From the IMG/VR virus record IMGVR_UViG_3300037346_000668, positions 1 to 64,000 of that record: a stretch of 64,000 nucleotides of DNA, one strand, 5' to 3'. The DNA comes from a virus. Shown here one piece after another: positions 1 through 7,666 of the stretch. The notes beneath the pieces were generated by a model that was not told the origin of the DNA, made no database searches, and was given only the letters and a program-made list of their open reading frames with translations. The position numbers and the translations under genes are program-made. Position 1 is the stretch's first letter. Every line of letters starts with the position of its first letter.

Positions 1-52
1 CTAATTTTTTAGCCTCCCCTAGTAAATCATCATCATTTCCAATGTTTCCCAA
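1..52 (-). CDS. possible 5' end of the next minus-strand gene (partial)
   Basis: A reading frame without stops runs off the window edge, starting about 10 nt after the stop of the preceding gene. The only usual start is TTG at 50-52; an ATT lies just upstream. The peptide would begin MGNIGNDDDLLGEAKKL. The fragment is too short to recognise, and the start is a guess. Confidence 0.25.
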   Translation of the reverse strand, partial: MGNIGNDDDLLGEAKKL

Positions 53-62
53 AATAGGTAAA

Positions 63-980
63 TTATTTATCTATATATAATTTATGATTCATAGAAATTG
101 AGTTAATTATATCATCATGAATATCATCTACACCTGTTACCAAATCACCAAGGAATGAATCCTCAACGTCCTGGCTCCTCTTAATATCATTTTTAAATCC
201 CCATACATGAAAGAATCCCATATCAGCAATTATATCAACATTAGAATCCTCGAATGACGGTAGGCCTAAAGAATGATTGGTTGGAACATAATTTCCACTA
301 ATTAAACAATTTATAATCTTTCCCCTGCTCATTGCCAGATCATAAAGAAACCTTTGCTCTATTAGAACAATATATGACACATTACTAAATGAAGGATTAA
401 GCTCATATAAATCATCAATAAATTTTAAAGCCATACTTGCATATTCCCTAGCAAAATCAATGTCATTAAAAGCAAGTAAACAAGTGTTACACGCTTGGTC
501 GCTCCATGTTATATTAAAATTATTTGCTATATAATTTTCAGGATCGAGATATTCAGGATTTGGGTAGAATTTAAGATCATCGGAAATAGCTTTCTCCAGA
601 TGTGTACAATAAATATCGCAATCGCCAAAATCTATTTTAAATCTAACCTCTGCATCAAGATCTATCAGAATGAAAGGTTCATCACAGTCTAATATAGCAT
701 AAAATTTTCCAGCTGCCCAAAATATGGACGTGTCGAAATTTGTATTAGCCGGAAGTATTGATTTAACCTCGTCGAAATGATTTAATAACCCAATCTCATC
801 GTAATATGAATATGTATCGGGGTCGCAATAGAGAATAGGTGATAGATCGTTATATTTTCTTGCAAAATGTGTTGAGCGTATAATCATAGCAATCTCCCAT
901 GGTCTCTTCTCAGGAACCATTTTTCCAGCATCCCTTTTAGGCATGTGCCAATCAACATATATTGCTTTAGTTGGTTTCAT
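63..980 (-). CDS. putative GT-A-like glycosyltransferase (DUF6734-like)
   Basis: This 305-residue soluble protein has features of a GT-A glycosyltransferase. A central hydrophobic strand ends in a DxD-type motif (FILIDLDAEV, near residue 105). An earlier ILYCDPDTYSYY segment resembles nucleotide-sugar folds, and later EQRFL and FFHVWGF segments resemble those of DUF6734-type Bacteroidota proteins. The substrate is unknown; virion protein, host surface sugar or phage DNA are all possible. It has its own leader and is the last complete gene on this strand before the window edge. A second glycosyltransferase lies at 14578-15837. The family assignment is from motif impression only. Confidence 0.5.
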   Translation of the reverse strand: MKPTKAIYVDWHMPKRDAGKMVPEKRPWEIAMIIRSTHFARKYNDLSPILYCDPDTYSYYDEIGLLNHFDEVKSILPANTNFDTSIFWAAGKFYAILDCDEPFILIDLDAEVRFKIDFGDCDIYCTHLEKAISDDLKFYPNPEYLDPENYIANNFNITWSDQACNTCLLAFNDIDFAREYASMALKFIDDLYELNPSFSNVSYIVLIEQRFLYDLAMSRGKIINCLISGNYVPTNHSLGLPSFEDSNVDIIADMGFFHVWGFKNDIKRSQDVEDSFLGDLVTGVDDIHDDIINSISMNHKLYIDK

Positions 981-1045
981 TTGTTTTTAATTATATCGCA
1001 AATATATGAATATCATGCGAATTTAAAAAATTATTTATGAAAAAT

Positions 1046-1357
1046 TTACCAAAATCTTGTTAATTGATCAATGTCTCTAGATTGAAATTGCGCATCGGGA
1101 GCCATAACAACGGATAAGCCATCACCCAATAGATATAATTCCTCAAGATATTTAATAACAGAATTTGTTTTAGATTCATCTATTCCTGTTTGCTCCATGA
1201 CATCAGAGGAAAGTTGATCGATCAAGGATTCAAAATTATCACCGTTATGAAAATTAAAATATTTTTCATATTTTTTAATCCAATCCTTAATTTGATTCAT
1301 TTCTTCCACACTAAGATCATCCTCAATAAACTCGGAAAATTCCAATATAATAGACAT
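1046..1357 (-). CDS. hypothetical protein, 103 aa
   Basis: An acidic, mostly helical small protein (MSIILEFSEFIEDDLS...) that I do not recognise. It starts MSIILEFSEFIED, faintly like the F-x-x-F-(I/L)-x-E peptide found on many proteins here, but without the usual Lys. It is divergent from the plus-strand acidic gene at 1414; the 56-bp spacer between them contains an alternating TA run (1381-1391) that could serve both directions. Confidence 0.6.
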   Translation of the reverse strand: MSIILEFSEFIEDDLSVEEMNQIKDWIKKYEKYFNFHNGDNFESLIDQLSSDVMEQTGIDESKTNSVIKYLEELYLLGDGLSVVMAPDAQFQSRDIDQLTRFW

Positions 1358-1380
1358 AATAATTACTTTTTTTTATCGTA

Positions 1381-1388
1381 GATATATA
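1381..1388 (+). promoter_or_regulatory. GATATATA motif, candidate late promoter
   Basis: The octamer GATATATA ends 25 nt before the ATG of the acidic protein at 1414. The same octamer precedes about ten other genes of this window at short distance. Promoter function is inferred. Confidence 0.45.
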
Positions 1389-1413
1389 TATTCTAATTAT
1401 AAAAATTAAATCT

Positions 1414-1761
1414 ATGAAGCATTTAAAAGAAGAAGACGAGTTTATTAATGATGATTCTTATCTTACTAATCAGGAACAAGAATCGGAAGGTTATGATGAT
1501 GACTATGATCAGGAGGTTGATTCAGAATATGATGAGGATGGGGACAACTCAGACTATGAAGATTCCGATGAAATTGAAAATCCAGACGAGGAATATGATG
1601 AGGATGACGAAGTTGAAAATCCAGATGAGGAATATGATGAAGATGATGAAAATTTATCGGAGCCAGCTGACTCAGAAATAGAATCTGATAATCAAGAAGA
1701 AACCCCACAATCTAATGATCGCAGGGTTTTATCATATACTGATTTCTTTACTAAGAATTAA
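1414..1761 (+). CDS. highly acidic repeat protein, possible prohead-core or internal head protein
   Basis: A 115-residue protein made largely of Asp and Glu, with two tandem 13-residue units (I/V-ENPDEEYDEDDE). It starts MKHLKEEDEFIND, like the capsid-targeting-type N-termini elsewhere in the window, and ends RVLSYTDFFTKN, an S-Y-x-x-F tail also seen at the end of the protein at 24464. T4 gp67, a prohead core component, is also small and very acidic, so a role in head assembly is a reasonable inference but not shown. It is one of few plus-strand genes, and its stop overlaps the convergent RHH gene stop in the tetramer TTAA. A GATATATA motif lies upstream. Confidence 0.7.
   Translation: MKHLKEEDEFINDDSYLTNQEQESEGYDDDYDQEVDSEYDEDGDNSDYEDSDEIENPDEEYDEDDEVENPDEEYDEDDENLSEPADSEIESDNQEETPQSNDRRVLSYTDFFTKN
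1573..1650 (+). repeat. two tandem 39-bp units in the acidic gene
   Basis: Two in-frame copies (1573-1611 and 1612-1650) encode IENPDEEYDEDDE and VENPDEEYDEDDE. The copies differ at a few bases, mainly in third positions, so the duplication is recent or maintained. Confidence 0.85.
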
Positions 1762-1985
1762 TCCTTAGTAGTTTTACCAAGATCTCTTCTAATTAGTGAT
1801 CTAACATAATGAGATACAGATTCAGGGGCTTCGCCTTTAGATAAAGCTTTTTTCGCTATCTTTCTTGTTAGATCACTTAAATCTTCACCAGAAAGTAAAA
1901 CTTGTATTTTCTCATCTTTTTCTGCTTTTTCTTCAGATTCAATTAGCTTAGAGCTAACCTTACCGAATTCTTTCAAATTTTCCAT
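1758..1985 (-). CDS. ribbon-helix-helix-like DNA-binding protein
   Basis: A 75-residue protein. A charged N-terminal tail is followed by a short strand (KIQVLLSGE) and two helices ending in SVSHYVRSLIRRDL, the usual look of CopG/MetJ-type ribbon-helix-helix repressors. Such proteins bind operators as dimers; here the target could be phage or host promoters. It lies directly downstream of the ATP-grasp ligase gene (stop overlap with the convergent acidic gene), so the two are probably co-transcribed. The N-terminus MENLKEFGKV is weakly similar to the targeting-type peptides. Confidence 0.55.
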   Translation of the reverse strand: MENLKEFGKVSSKLIESEEKAEKDEKIQVLLSGEDLSDLTRKIAKKALSKGEAPESVSHYVRSLIRRDLGKTTKD

Positions 1986-1990
1986 TCTAT

Positions 1991-3466
1991 TTATTTATTT
2001 TTATTTTTAAATTTTATTCCTGCATGAGGATTACCTTTTGCATTTTTTAAGCTAAATTTATTTTCCGGATTTTTAGTTACTACAAAAGCTTGATCTGCAT
2101 TAACAGATAATCCAGCTCTTCTCATAAATTCACGATTTACTAAAAATGGTGTGCTCTTATCTGTTCTATCATCAGGAGAAATCCTTACCTTTGGTATCAA
2201 AATCCCATTAAATTCAACATCAAGTTCTATAATAGGTCTTTTATGTTTTTTGGTTCCAATTTCAGCCTCAGAATGGTCAACTATTGGATCTATAAACTTT
2301 TTACCGCCTAGAGTCCAGTGAACCTTTCCACCTTTTTCCTCAACTTTATCTGCATGTAATGTACATGATTTAGATCCATTGCCAGTGTCAAATTTTGATA
2401 TAATTTCGCCAATTTTAGATATGCTTAATGTTTCTAGATACCCAACTTCCATATTAGAATAGCTCCAGCTATTTTTATCCAATATATAATCGATAACATC
2501 ATCAACAATAGGTTTACCTATTGCTTTTGATATACCTTCCGTTCCTGGAGACGAGTTAACCTCTAGTATATATGGCTTTTTAGTTTTTGCATCTATCATT
2601 ATATCAACTCCACACCAGTGACAACCAACAGCATTAGCTGCTTTTATTGCTATGTCGGAAAGCTCCTTAGTTATCTTAAATTTATTTACTGTTCCACCCA
2701 GTGAGTAATTAGTTCTAAAATCTTTTTTAACAGCTCCTCTTTTCATAGTTCCAAGTATAAAGGAATTATTATTGGCAACTTTTCTTGGATCTGGATTGAA
2801 TTTTTTGATAATCACCTGTATTCTAAGATCATAATTGGAATCAATTTTTTCCTGTATTAATATCTCGTTGGCTGAATCAAGTTTTCTTATTGTTTGATAA
2901 ACAGATTTAAGAGATGCGTATGAATCTATTATAGAAACTCCGATTCCCTGTGTTCCCGAAAGAAGTTTCATTATAACAGGAAATTTCCCACCTACCGCTT
3001 CCAATGCCCTATCCAGTGAATTTTCATCAGGTACTAATGCAGATTTAGGAACAGGAAGATTATTAGCTTCCATTATTTGTGATGTTATAAATTTGTTCTC
3101 GCAAGCTTCCATAGAAGCTATTGTATTAACGGTAAAATATCTGGCGGCTTCCAAGTTTAAAAGAATCTGTCTGGTGTGTGAATTTTCTAGTACACCTCTT
3201 CTTGGTATTATAACGGTGGAATTTGGATCTATTAATATTTTTTCCTTGCCAGTCTTAAGTAAATGTCCATTATATACTTTCTCAAGAACAACATCATTTA
3301 CATCTATTATATAGCATTTAATGCCTCTTTTTTTACATTCCTTTGTGAATGATTCTGAAGTTTTACTTCCTGTAACGTTACCAGTAAGAACCACAACCTT
3401 CGTTGTTTCAGTTTTAGCTTCATTAAGGAAGGAAGAAAAATCCAGCACATTGTTTGATATCATCAT
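1991..3466 (-). CDS. RimK-like ATP-grasp ligase fused to retropepsin-like protease domain, with targeting-type N-terminus
   Basis: A 491-residue fusion. Residues 23-330 form an ATP-grasp ligase of the RimK/glutathione-synthase type: a phosphate-binding loop KLLSGTQGIG (168-177), GVDIM near 286, and the Mg-binding LEVNSSPG (301-308). RimK adds glutamates to ribosomal protein S6 in bacteria. Residues 340-491 carry KFDTG (358-362) followed by SCTLHADKV, the layout of the small retropepsin-like RimB/ATP-dependent zinc-protease family that is often encoded next to RimK. The N-terminus (VLDFSSFLNEAKTE) fits a T4-like capsid-targeting peptide with a cut after Glu16. A GATATATA motif lies 19 nt upstream. 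It may modify and trim a host target soon after infection; the substrate is unknown. Confidence 0.8.
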   Translation of the reverse strand: MMISNNVLDFSSFLNEAKTETTKVVVLTGNVTGSKTSESFTKECKKRGIKCYIIDVNDVVLEKVYNGHLLKTGKEKILIDPNSTVIIPRRGVLENSHTRQILLNLEAARYFTVNTIASMEACENKFITSQIMEANNLPVPKSALVPDENSLDRALEAVGGKFPVIMKLLSGTQGIGVSIIDSYASLKSVYQTIRKLDSANEILIQEKIDSNYDLRIQVIIKKFNPDPRKVANNNSFILGTMKRGAVKKDFRTNYSLGGTVNKFKITKELSDIAIKAANAVGCHWCGVDIMIDAKTKKPYILEVNSSPGTEGISKAIGKPIVDDVIDYILDKNSWSYSNMEVGYLETLSISKIGEIISKFDTGNGSKSCTLHADKVEEKGGKVHWTLGGKKFIDPIVDHSEAEIGTKKHKRPIIELDVEFNGILIPKVRISPDDRTDKSTPFLVNREFMRRAGLSVNADQAFVVTKNPENKFSLKNAKGNPHAGIKFKNKNK

Positions 3467-3485
3467 TCTTGATTATTTTATTATG

Positions 3486-3493
3486 TATATATC
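3486..3493 (-). promoter_or_regulatory. GATATATA motif upstream of the ATP-grasp fusion
   Basis: On the minus strand the octamer GATATATA ends 19 nt before the start codon of the ligase-protease fusion. Candidate late promoter by recurrence. Confidence 0.45.
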
Positions 3494-3511
3494 TCAATGT
3501 TAGTAGTAATT

Positions 3512-3700
3512 CTAAACAGAACCTAATGGCAATTCGCATTTTTTACACCAATCATATCCTCCATCGCCTAAATTTGGTGGATATACTTCTTTGTCTTCAC
3601 ATTTACAAGTGATGAAATTAGTTTCAAAGTCAAAAGCACTACTACTAACATCGGTTTTGTTCAATTCCTCGTTTTCGGTAATAACAAATTCTGTTTTCAT
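3512..3700 (-). CDS. small putative zinc-binding protein, 62 aa
   Basis: Unrecognised. The C-terminal half has CKCEDKEVYP and then WCKKCELPLG, two Cys pairs (CxC and CxxC) about 20 residues apart that could hold one zinc ion. It lies upstream of the ATP-grasp fusion gene on the same strand and is separated from it by the GATATATA-containing spacer. Confidence 0.6.
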   Translation of the reverse strand: MKTEFVITENEELNKTDVSSSAFDFETNFITCKCEDKEVYPPNLGDGGYDWCKKCELPLGSV

Positions 3701-3774
3701 AATTACTTTATTTTAAGTTAAAAGTCTAGTTTTCAAAAGTCGGCACTAAACAAAGCCTATAAACGATAATACAA

Positions 3775-4044
3775 TTATATAAGATCAGATGCGCTACATT
3801 CTATATATTTTTTGAGAAGTATCATATTACTTATGTTCCAAAGATCATCATATATTACCATATGATCCTCAAGAATGAAAAAATCCATTAGCTCACTAAT
3901 TCTATCGATCTTTTCATCCTCAGACATTGTTCTATCCCTAAGATATTCCATCCTATTATTAATTATATAATCGGCTTCTTCTATCAGAAGGATAGCATAA
4001 TCAGCAAAATCCTCAGAATCAAGATTATCAAAAAATGAATTCAT
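3775..4044 (-). CDS. hypothetical acidic protein, 89 aa
   Basis: An acidic, helix-rich small protein of unknown function. Its start lies 1 nt from the stop of the polymerase C-terminal half, so it is probably translated from the same message. No motifs recognised. Confidence 0.6.
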   Translation of the reverse strand: MNSFFDNLDSEDFADYAILLIEEADYIINNRMEYLRDRTMSEDEKIDRISELMDFFILEDHMVIYDDLWNISNMILLKKYIECSASDLI

Positions 4045-4045
4045 A

Positions 4046-5200
4046 TTAAAATAAAGCGTTAACCATAAATAGATTTGGACTTATCTGATTGTATCCCATT
4101 ACCTCAATGAACCTATTTATTGGATCAAGAATTGTTTTCGTGAATTGCTCATCATAGTCCAACGGGGGAGCAAATTCATAGGGAAATGTCCCCTGTGGGT
4201 AAGCAAAGATGTTACTATCATTAATATTTTTAGTTTTAACAAAATATAAATTTACTTTGTCACCCGCTCTGATAAGGGAATATTTTGTTTTATATGTTGA
4301 ATTATTTAAAAGGTAGTTATGATAGCCAGATGCTCTAACGTGTATAGGACATGCCTTAGCAACTTCAAATCCGGTAGTATCATTTAATATCTTATCATAA
4401 TTATTAATATTTATTGATGCGGATATGTTTTGTGGCTCCTGTAATTTGAATTCCCTCTTTATTGATTTTAATTCCTTCACAAATTCCCTTATGTCAAAGG
4501 CCCTACCTTTAGTAAAAATAAGCTTCGTTAGATATACCAATTTTTCTCTAACAAAAGGAGGTGTTCCGCCCTTTATCATCTCAACTCCGGTAAATTTAAG
4601 TTGGGTCAGAGGTTCCATATGTAGTCCTGAATCGTAAACGAGATTTGCTACATATTTTTTCTTTCCAAGAAATATAGCATTTATAGCAAGTGTTTCTAGC
4701 TCAAAATCCTGATAGTTTTCGGTTCCCCATTTTTTTGAATAGATATCAAAGCATTTTCTAAGATAATCATTTAATCTATATTCGTTTATTTTTATGATGA
4801 GATCCTTGGCATCCCCTGCATAATCGCAGGAGTCAACAACTTCCTGAAAAGTAACATAATTAGAATCGGTATCACCATAAACAACCAGAGGATTAGTTAC
4901 CCTTTTAACGTGTTTCAATCCTAGCTTCTCATGAAGCTCTGTGTCGAGATGCCAATGTTCATGAAAATATTTATGCAATATCTTCTCAGAATATTTAATA
5001 AGATCCTGACCCTGCAGAGTTACTGCTTCAGCAACATCCGGGTTGAAGCAAACAAAGTAGTTATTTCCGATAGCTCCATAGATAGAGTTCATTGTTAATT
5101 TTACTGCTTGCTCCTCATTCTTATATTCATTCTTAAGAGCGGTAAGTCTCTCTATTTTTTCTTCAATCCCTTTAATTTCTTCCTGTGTCATTAATATCAT
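4046..5200 (-). CDS. family B DNA polymerase, C-terminal half (split gp43-like)
   Basis: This 384-residue protein carries only the back half of a family B polymerase. Motif B, KLTMNSIYG, is at 34-42; motif C, YGDTD, at 108-112; a KKY motif and the thumb region follow. Exonuclease motifs and motif A are absent here but present in the separate gene at 21257-22663. The first 33 residues are a charged helix that would be one of the two antiparallel helices of the fingers domain, so the break falls near the fingertip. All catalytic motifs survive across the two proteins, whose summed length (852 aa) is close to T4 gp43 (898 aa). A working two-chain replicase is likely. Start ATG at 5200; a second Met lies at residue 4. 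Confidence 0.9.
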   Translation of the reverse strand: MILMTQEEIKGIEEKIERLTALKNEYKNEEQAVKLTMNSIYGAIGNNYFVCFNPDVAEAVTLQGQDLIKYSEKILHKYFHEHWHLDTELHEKLGLKHVKRVTNPLVVYGDTDSNYVTFQEVVDSCDYAGDAKDLIIKINEYRLNDYLRKCFDIYSKKWGTENYQDFELETLAINAIFLGKKKYVANLVYDSGLHMEPLTQLKFTGVEMIKGGTPPFVREKLVYLTKLIFTKGRAFDIREFVKELKSIKREFKLQEPQNISASININNYDKILNDTTGFEVAKACPIHVRASGYHNYLLNNSTYKTKYSLIRAGDKVNLYFVKTKNINDSNIFAYPQGTFPYEFAPPLDYDEQFTKTILDPINRFIEVMGYNQISPNLFMVNALF

Positions 5201-5262
5201 ATTTGAATATTATATGGCAATAAAATGAAAGATTTCATGGATTTTCTGTATAATATATGAAA

Positions 5263-5270
5263 GATATATA
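5263..5270 (+). promoter_or_regulatory. GATATATA motif upstream of the homing endonuclease
   Basis: The octamer lies 36 nt before the ATG of the plus-strand endonuclease gene. Same motif as before other late-type genes; function inferred. Confidence 0.35.
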
Positions 5271-5306
5271 TGGGGCAATAATAAAGTTAACTTTTAAGAT
5301 TCAAAG

Positions 5307-6959
5307 ATGAATATAGATAATTTCATAGGAAATAATGGAAATGTTTCTTCAGCAAAAACAACAGAAAAATACGTTAAAAAACATTTTGTTGAGGAATACA
5401 TAAAAATAGATGAACATGCAAACAGAATAGGACTCACTAATTGCATATACTCGGAAAAAATATATCATTATCTAAATGATCTGAAAGAAGTTGTTGCCTG
5501 TAGAAATTGCAAAATCGTAAAGACGAAATTTAAGGGGCTCGTTCGGGGATACCAAGATTATTGCAGTTCCATCTGTTCGAATTCTTCAGACGAGGTTAAA
5601 AAATTAAAGGAAGCCTCATATATTGATAAATTCGGAGTAAATAATCCATCCAAATCAGAGGAAATAATTCAAAAAATTCAAAAAACCTTCGATGAAAAAT
5701 ACGGTGGAAATCCATTTACACTAGATTCGTTTAAAACGAAAATCAAGGCTACCAATATTTTAAAATACTCAGCTGAGTATCCGATGCAGAAAAATAGCAC
5801 ACTCAGAAAATCAATCGACGAGAAAAATATAAAAAAAGCAATTTTTAAGTATAAGGAGCTTAAAATTATAGGCATTGAAAGTAAAAAATACGGAGACGTA
5901 AAAATAGAATGTGATAAATGCAATTCGATTTTTACTATAAGCAAATGGAATCTTCATCAGAGAACAAATAGCAAATTAAACCAATCACCTTGTACAATAT
6001 GTTACCCAATAGGTGATAAGCAAAATTCAATGCAAGAAAGATTCATAGAAAAATTACTAATTGATAATAACATTCCCTACAAAAAAGGAGATAGAAAAAT
6101 ACTTAAAGGTACTGAAATTGATTTCTATATAGAAAAATATAGAATAGGAATAGAAATAGATGGTCTATATTGGCACTCTGATAAATTTAAGGATAACGAA
6201 TATCACCTAAGAAAAACGGAAGAAAGTAAAGAATCAAATATAAATCTAATTCATATTTTTGAAGATGAGATAAACAATAAGCCCAATATTGTTTCATCCA
6301 GGCTTCTATCAATATTTGGAAAATATGAAAATACTATATTTGCCAGAAAATGTAAAATAATCCCGCTAAACAGCAAGGATAGCAACGATTTTTTGGATAA
6401 AAATCACATGCAAGGTAAATGTGGGGCTTCCTTCAGATATGGTCTCGAATACAATGGCGAATTAATTTCAGTAATGACCTTTGGAGAATTAAGGAAAAAT
6501 CTTGGTAATAAGAAAGAAGAGGGATCTTACGAACTTATTAGATTCTGTACAAAAACTAATACAAGTGTAATAGGTGGAGCTTCTAAATTATTGAAACATT
6601 TCATCAATAAAAATTCACCAAAAAAAATAATATCATATTGTGACAGAAGATGGTCTAATGGTGAATTTTACGAAAAAATAGGATTCAATACTGATCATGT
6701 AACAAAACCAAACTACTGGTACACTAAAAATGGATTTAGAGAAAATAGGTTTAAATACAGAAAAGACATTCTAGTAAAAGAAGGATATGATACAAACAAA
6801 ACAGAATCCTCAATCATGAAAGATAGAGGATTCCTAAGAATATATGACTGCGGAAGTTATAAATATACTATGCAGCCCTCTTATTTTTCAACTAACCCTA
6901 TTGCTATTGATGTTGCTGACTGCTCAGAAAATAGAACTAGCCTATTATCATGTACATAA
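5307..6959 (+). CDS. VSR-like (EDxHD-type) homing endonuclease
   Basis: A 550-residue free-standing endonuclease on the strand opposite to its neighbours. The N-terminal part holds Cys pairs (ACRNCK, YCSSICS, ECDKCN) and repeated Lys-rich segments that probably bind DNA. Residues 270-330 hold the restriction-like fold TEIDFYIEKYRIGIEIDG, YWHS and LIHIFEDE typical of Vsr-related phage homing enzymes. A C-terminal domain (GASFRYGLEYNGELISVM, CDRRWSNGEFYEKIGF) is the conserved companion domain of such proteins. It sits between the polymerase C-terminal half and the clamp gene. The last 26 codons overlap the clamp gene antisense, as if the insertion abuts it. Confidence 0.85.
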   Translation: MNIDNFIGNNGNVSSAKTTEKYVKKHFVEEYIKIDEHANRIGLTNCIYSEKIYHYLNDLKEVVACRNCKIVKTKFKGLVRGYQDYCSSICSNSSDEVKKLKEASYIDKFGVNNPSKSEEIIQKIQKTFDEKYGGNPFTLDSFKTKIKATNILKYSAEYPMQKNSTLRKSIDEKNIKKAIFKYKELKIIGIESKKYGDVKIECDKCNSIFTISKWNLHQRTNSKLNQSPCTICYPIGDKQNSMQERFIEKLLIDNNIPYKKGDRKILKGTEIDFYIEKYRIGIEIDGLYWHSDKFKDNEYHLRKTEESKESNINLIHIFEDEINNKPNIVSSRLLSIFGKYENTIFARKCKIIPLNSKDSNDFLDKNHMQGKCGASFRYGLEYNGELISVMTFGELRKNLGNKKEEGSYELIRFCTKTNTSVIGGASKLLKHFINKNSPKKIISYCDRRWSNGEFYEKIGFNTDHVTKPNYWYTKNGFRENRFKYRKDILVKEGYDTNKTESSIMKDRGFLRIYDCGSYKYTMQPSYFSTNPIAIDVADCSENRTSLLSCT

Positions 6960-7648
6960 ACGTCACAAGACTCAGATTCCATATAGCCTAACTGACTCTT
7001 ATAAATATTAGCAATTTCTTTCTCACTGTCATCAAGTATAATTTCGCTTGATCCTATATTCAGTTTATAATTGAAAGAATTACCTACTGCATGAGCAGTT
7101 TTCTCTTCAATTTCAAAACAAAGTATTTCTTGATTATCACTTTCCATACCACAAAGAGAAGCTATTGTAGTAAAATCGGACTGATACATTTTAAAATTAA
7201 CCAGACAATCTTCCTTGCAATGTACCATCGATAATATTTTATCCTCTACATAGGAAAGCATCGTAAGATCTGAGCATCTTAATCTAATTGTCAGGGAGGG
7301 AGAAACCAATCTCAATTCAGTAGAAACACTTGAATCATCAACATTTGCAACATCAAGCTCCAAATTAACCTCCTCCTCGGGTCTAAAGTGTTTAAAAGCC
7401 TCCATTAATCTAGTAACGTCATTTAATCCAATCTTAACACGATCGTGCTTTATTGAATCCCATTTGAAATCAGTTTCAAAAACTTTATCCAATTCAACAT
7501 TTGAATATTTCATGGTAGCCTTATCCGGCGTATGAACCTTACAGAAAATACGATCTCTGGTTATTTCTAATATTACACTCTTCTCGACTGCTTTTAGTCT
7601 TTTCAAAAAGACAATTAAATTGGGTATGCTTGTTATTCTTAACCTCAT
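6881..7648 (-). CDS. DNA polymerase sliding clamp (gp45-like)
   Basis: A 255-residue protein with the two-domain, beta-rich layout of phage gp45 clamps (T4: 228 aa). It tethers the polymerase and, in T4, also activates late transcription. It lies just downstream of the topoisomerase subunit gene (18-nt gap) and near the polymerase C-terminal half. The C-terminal 26 codons overlap the convergent endonuclease gene. Assignment rests on length, fold impression (repeated strand patterns such as VILEITRDRIFCKVHTP) and context rather than on a catalytic motif. Confidence 0.7.
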   Translation of the reverse strand: MRLRITSIPNLIVFLKRLKAVEKSVILEITRDRIFCKVHTPDKATMKYSNVELDKVFETDFKWDSIKHDRVKIGLNDVTRLMEAFKHFRPEEEVNLELDVANVDDSSVSTELRLVSPSLTIRLRCSDLTMLSYVEDKILSMVHCKEDCLVNFKMYQSDFTTIASLCGMESDNQEILCFEIEEKTAHAVGNSFNYKLNIGSSEIILDDSEKEIANIYKSQLGYMESESCDVYVHDNRLVLFSEQSATSIAIGLVEK

Positions 7649-7666
7649 TATTAAAATATTTAATTA

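Noticed and set aside
1466-1708. 80-codon minus-strand open frame rich in His and Pro
   Set aside because: It is the reverse reading of the Asp/Glu repeat gene; the composition is explained by the complement of GAT/GAA codons.
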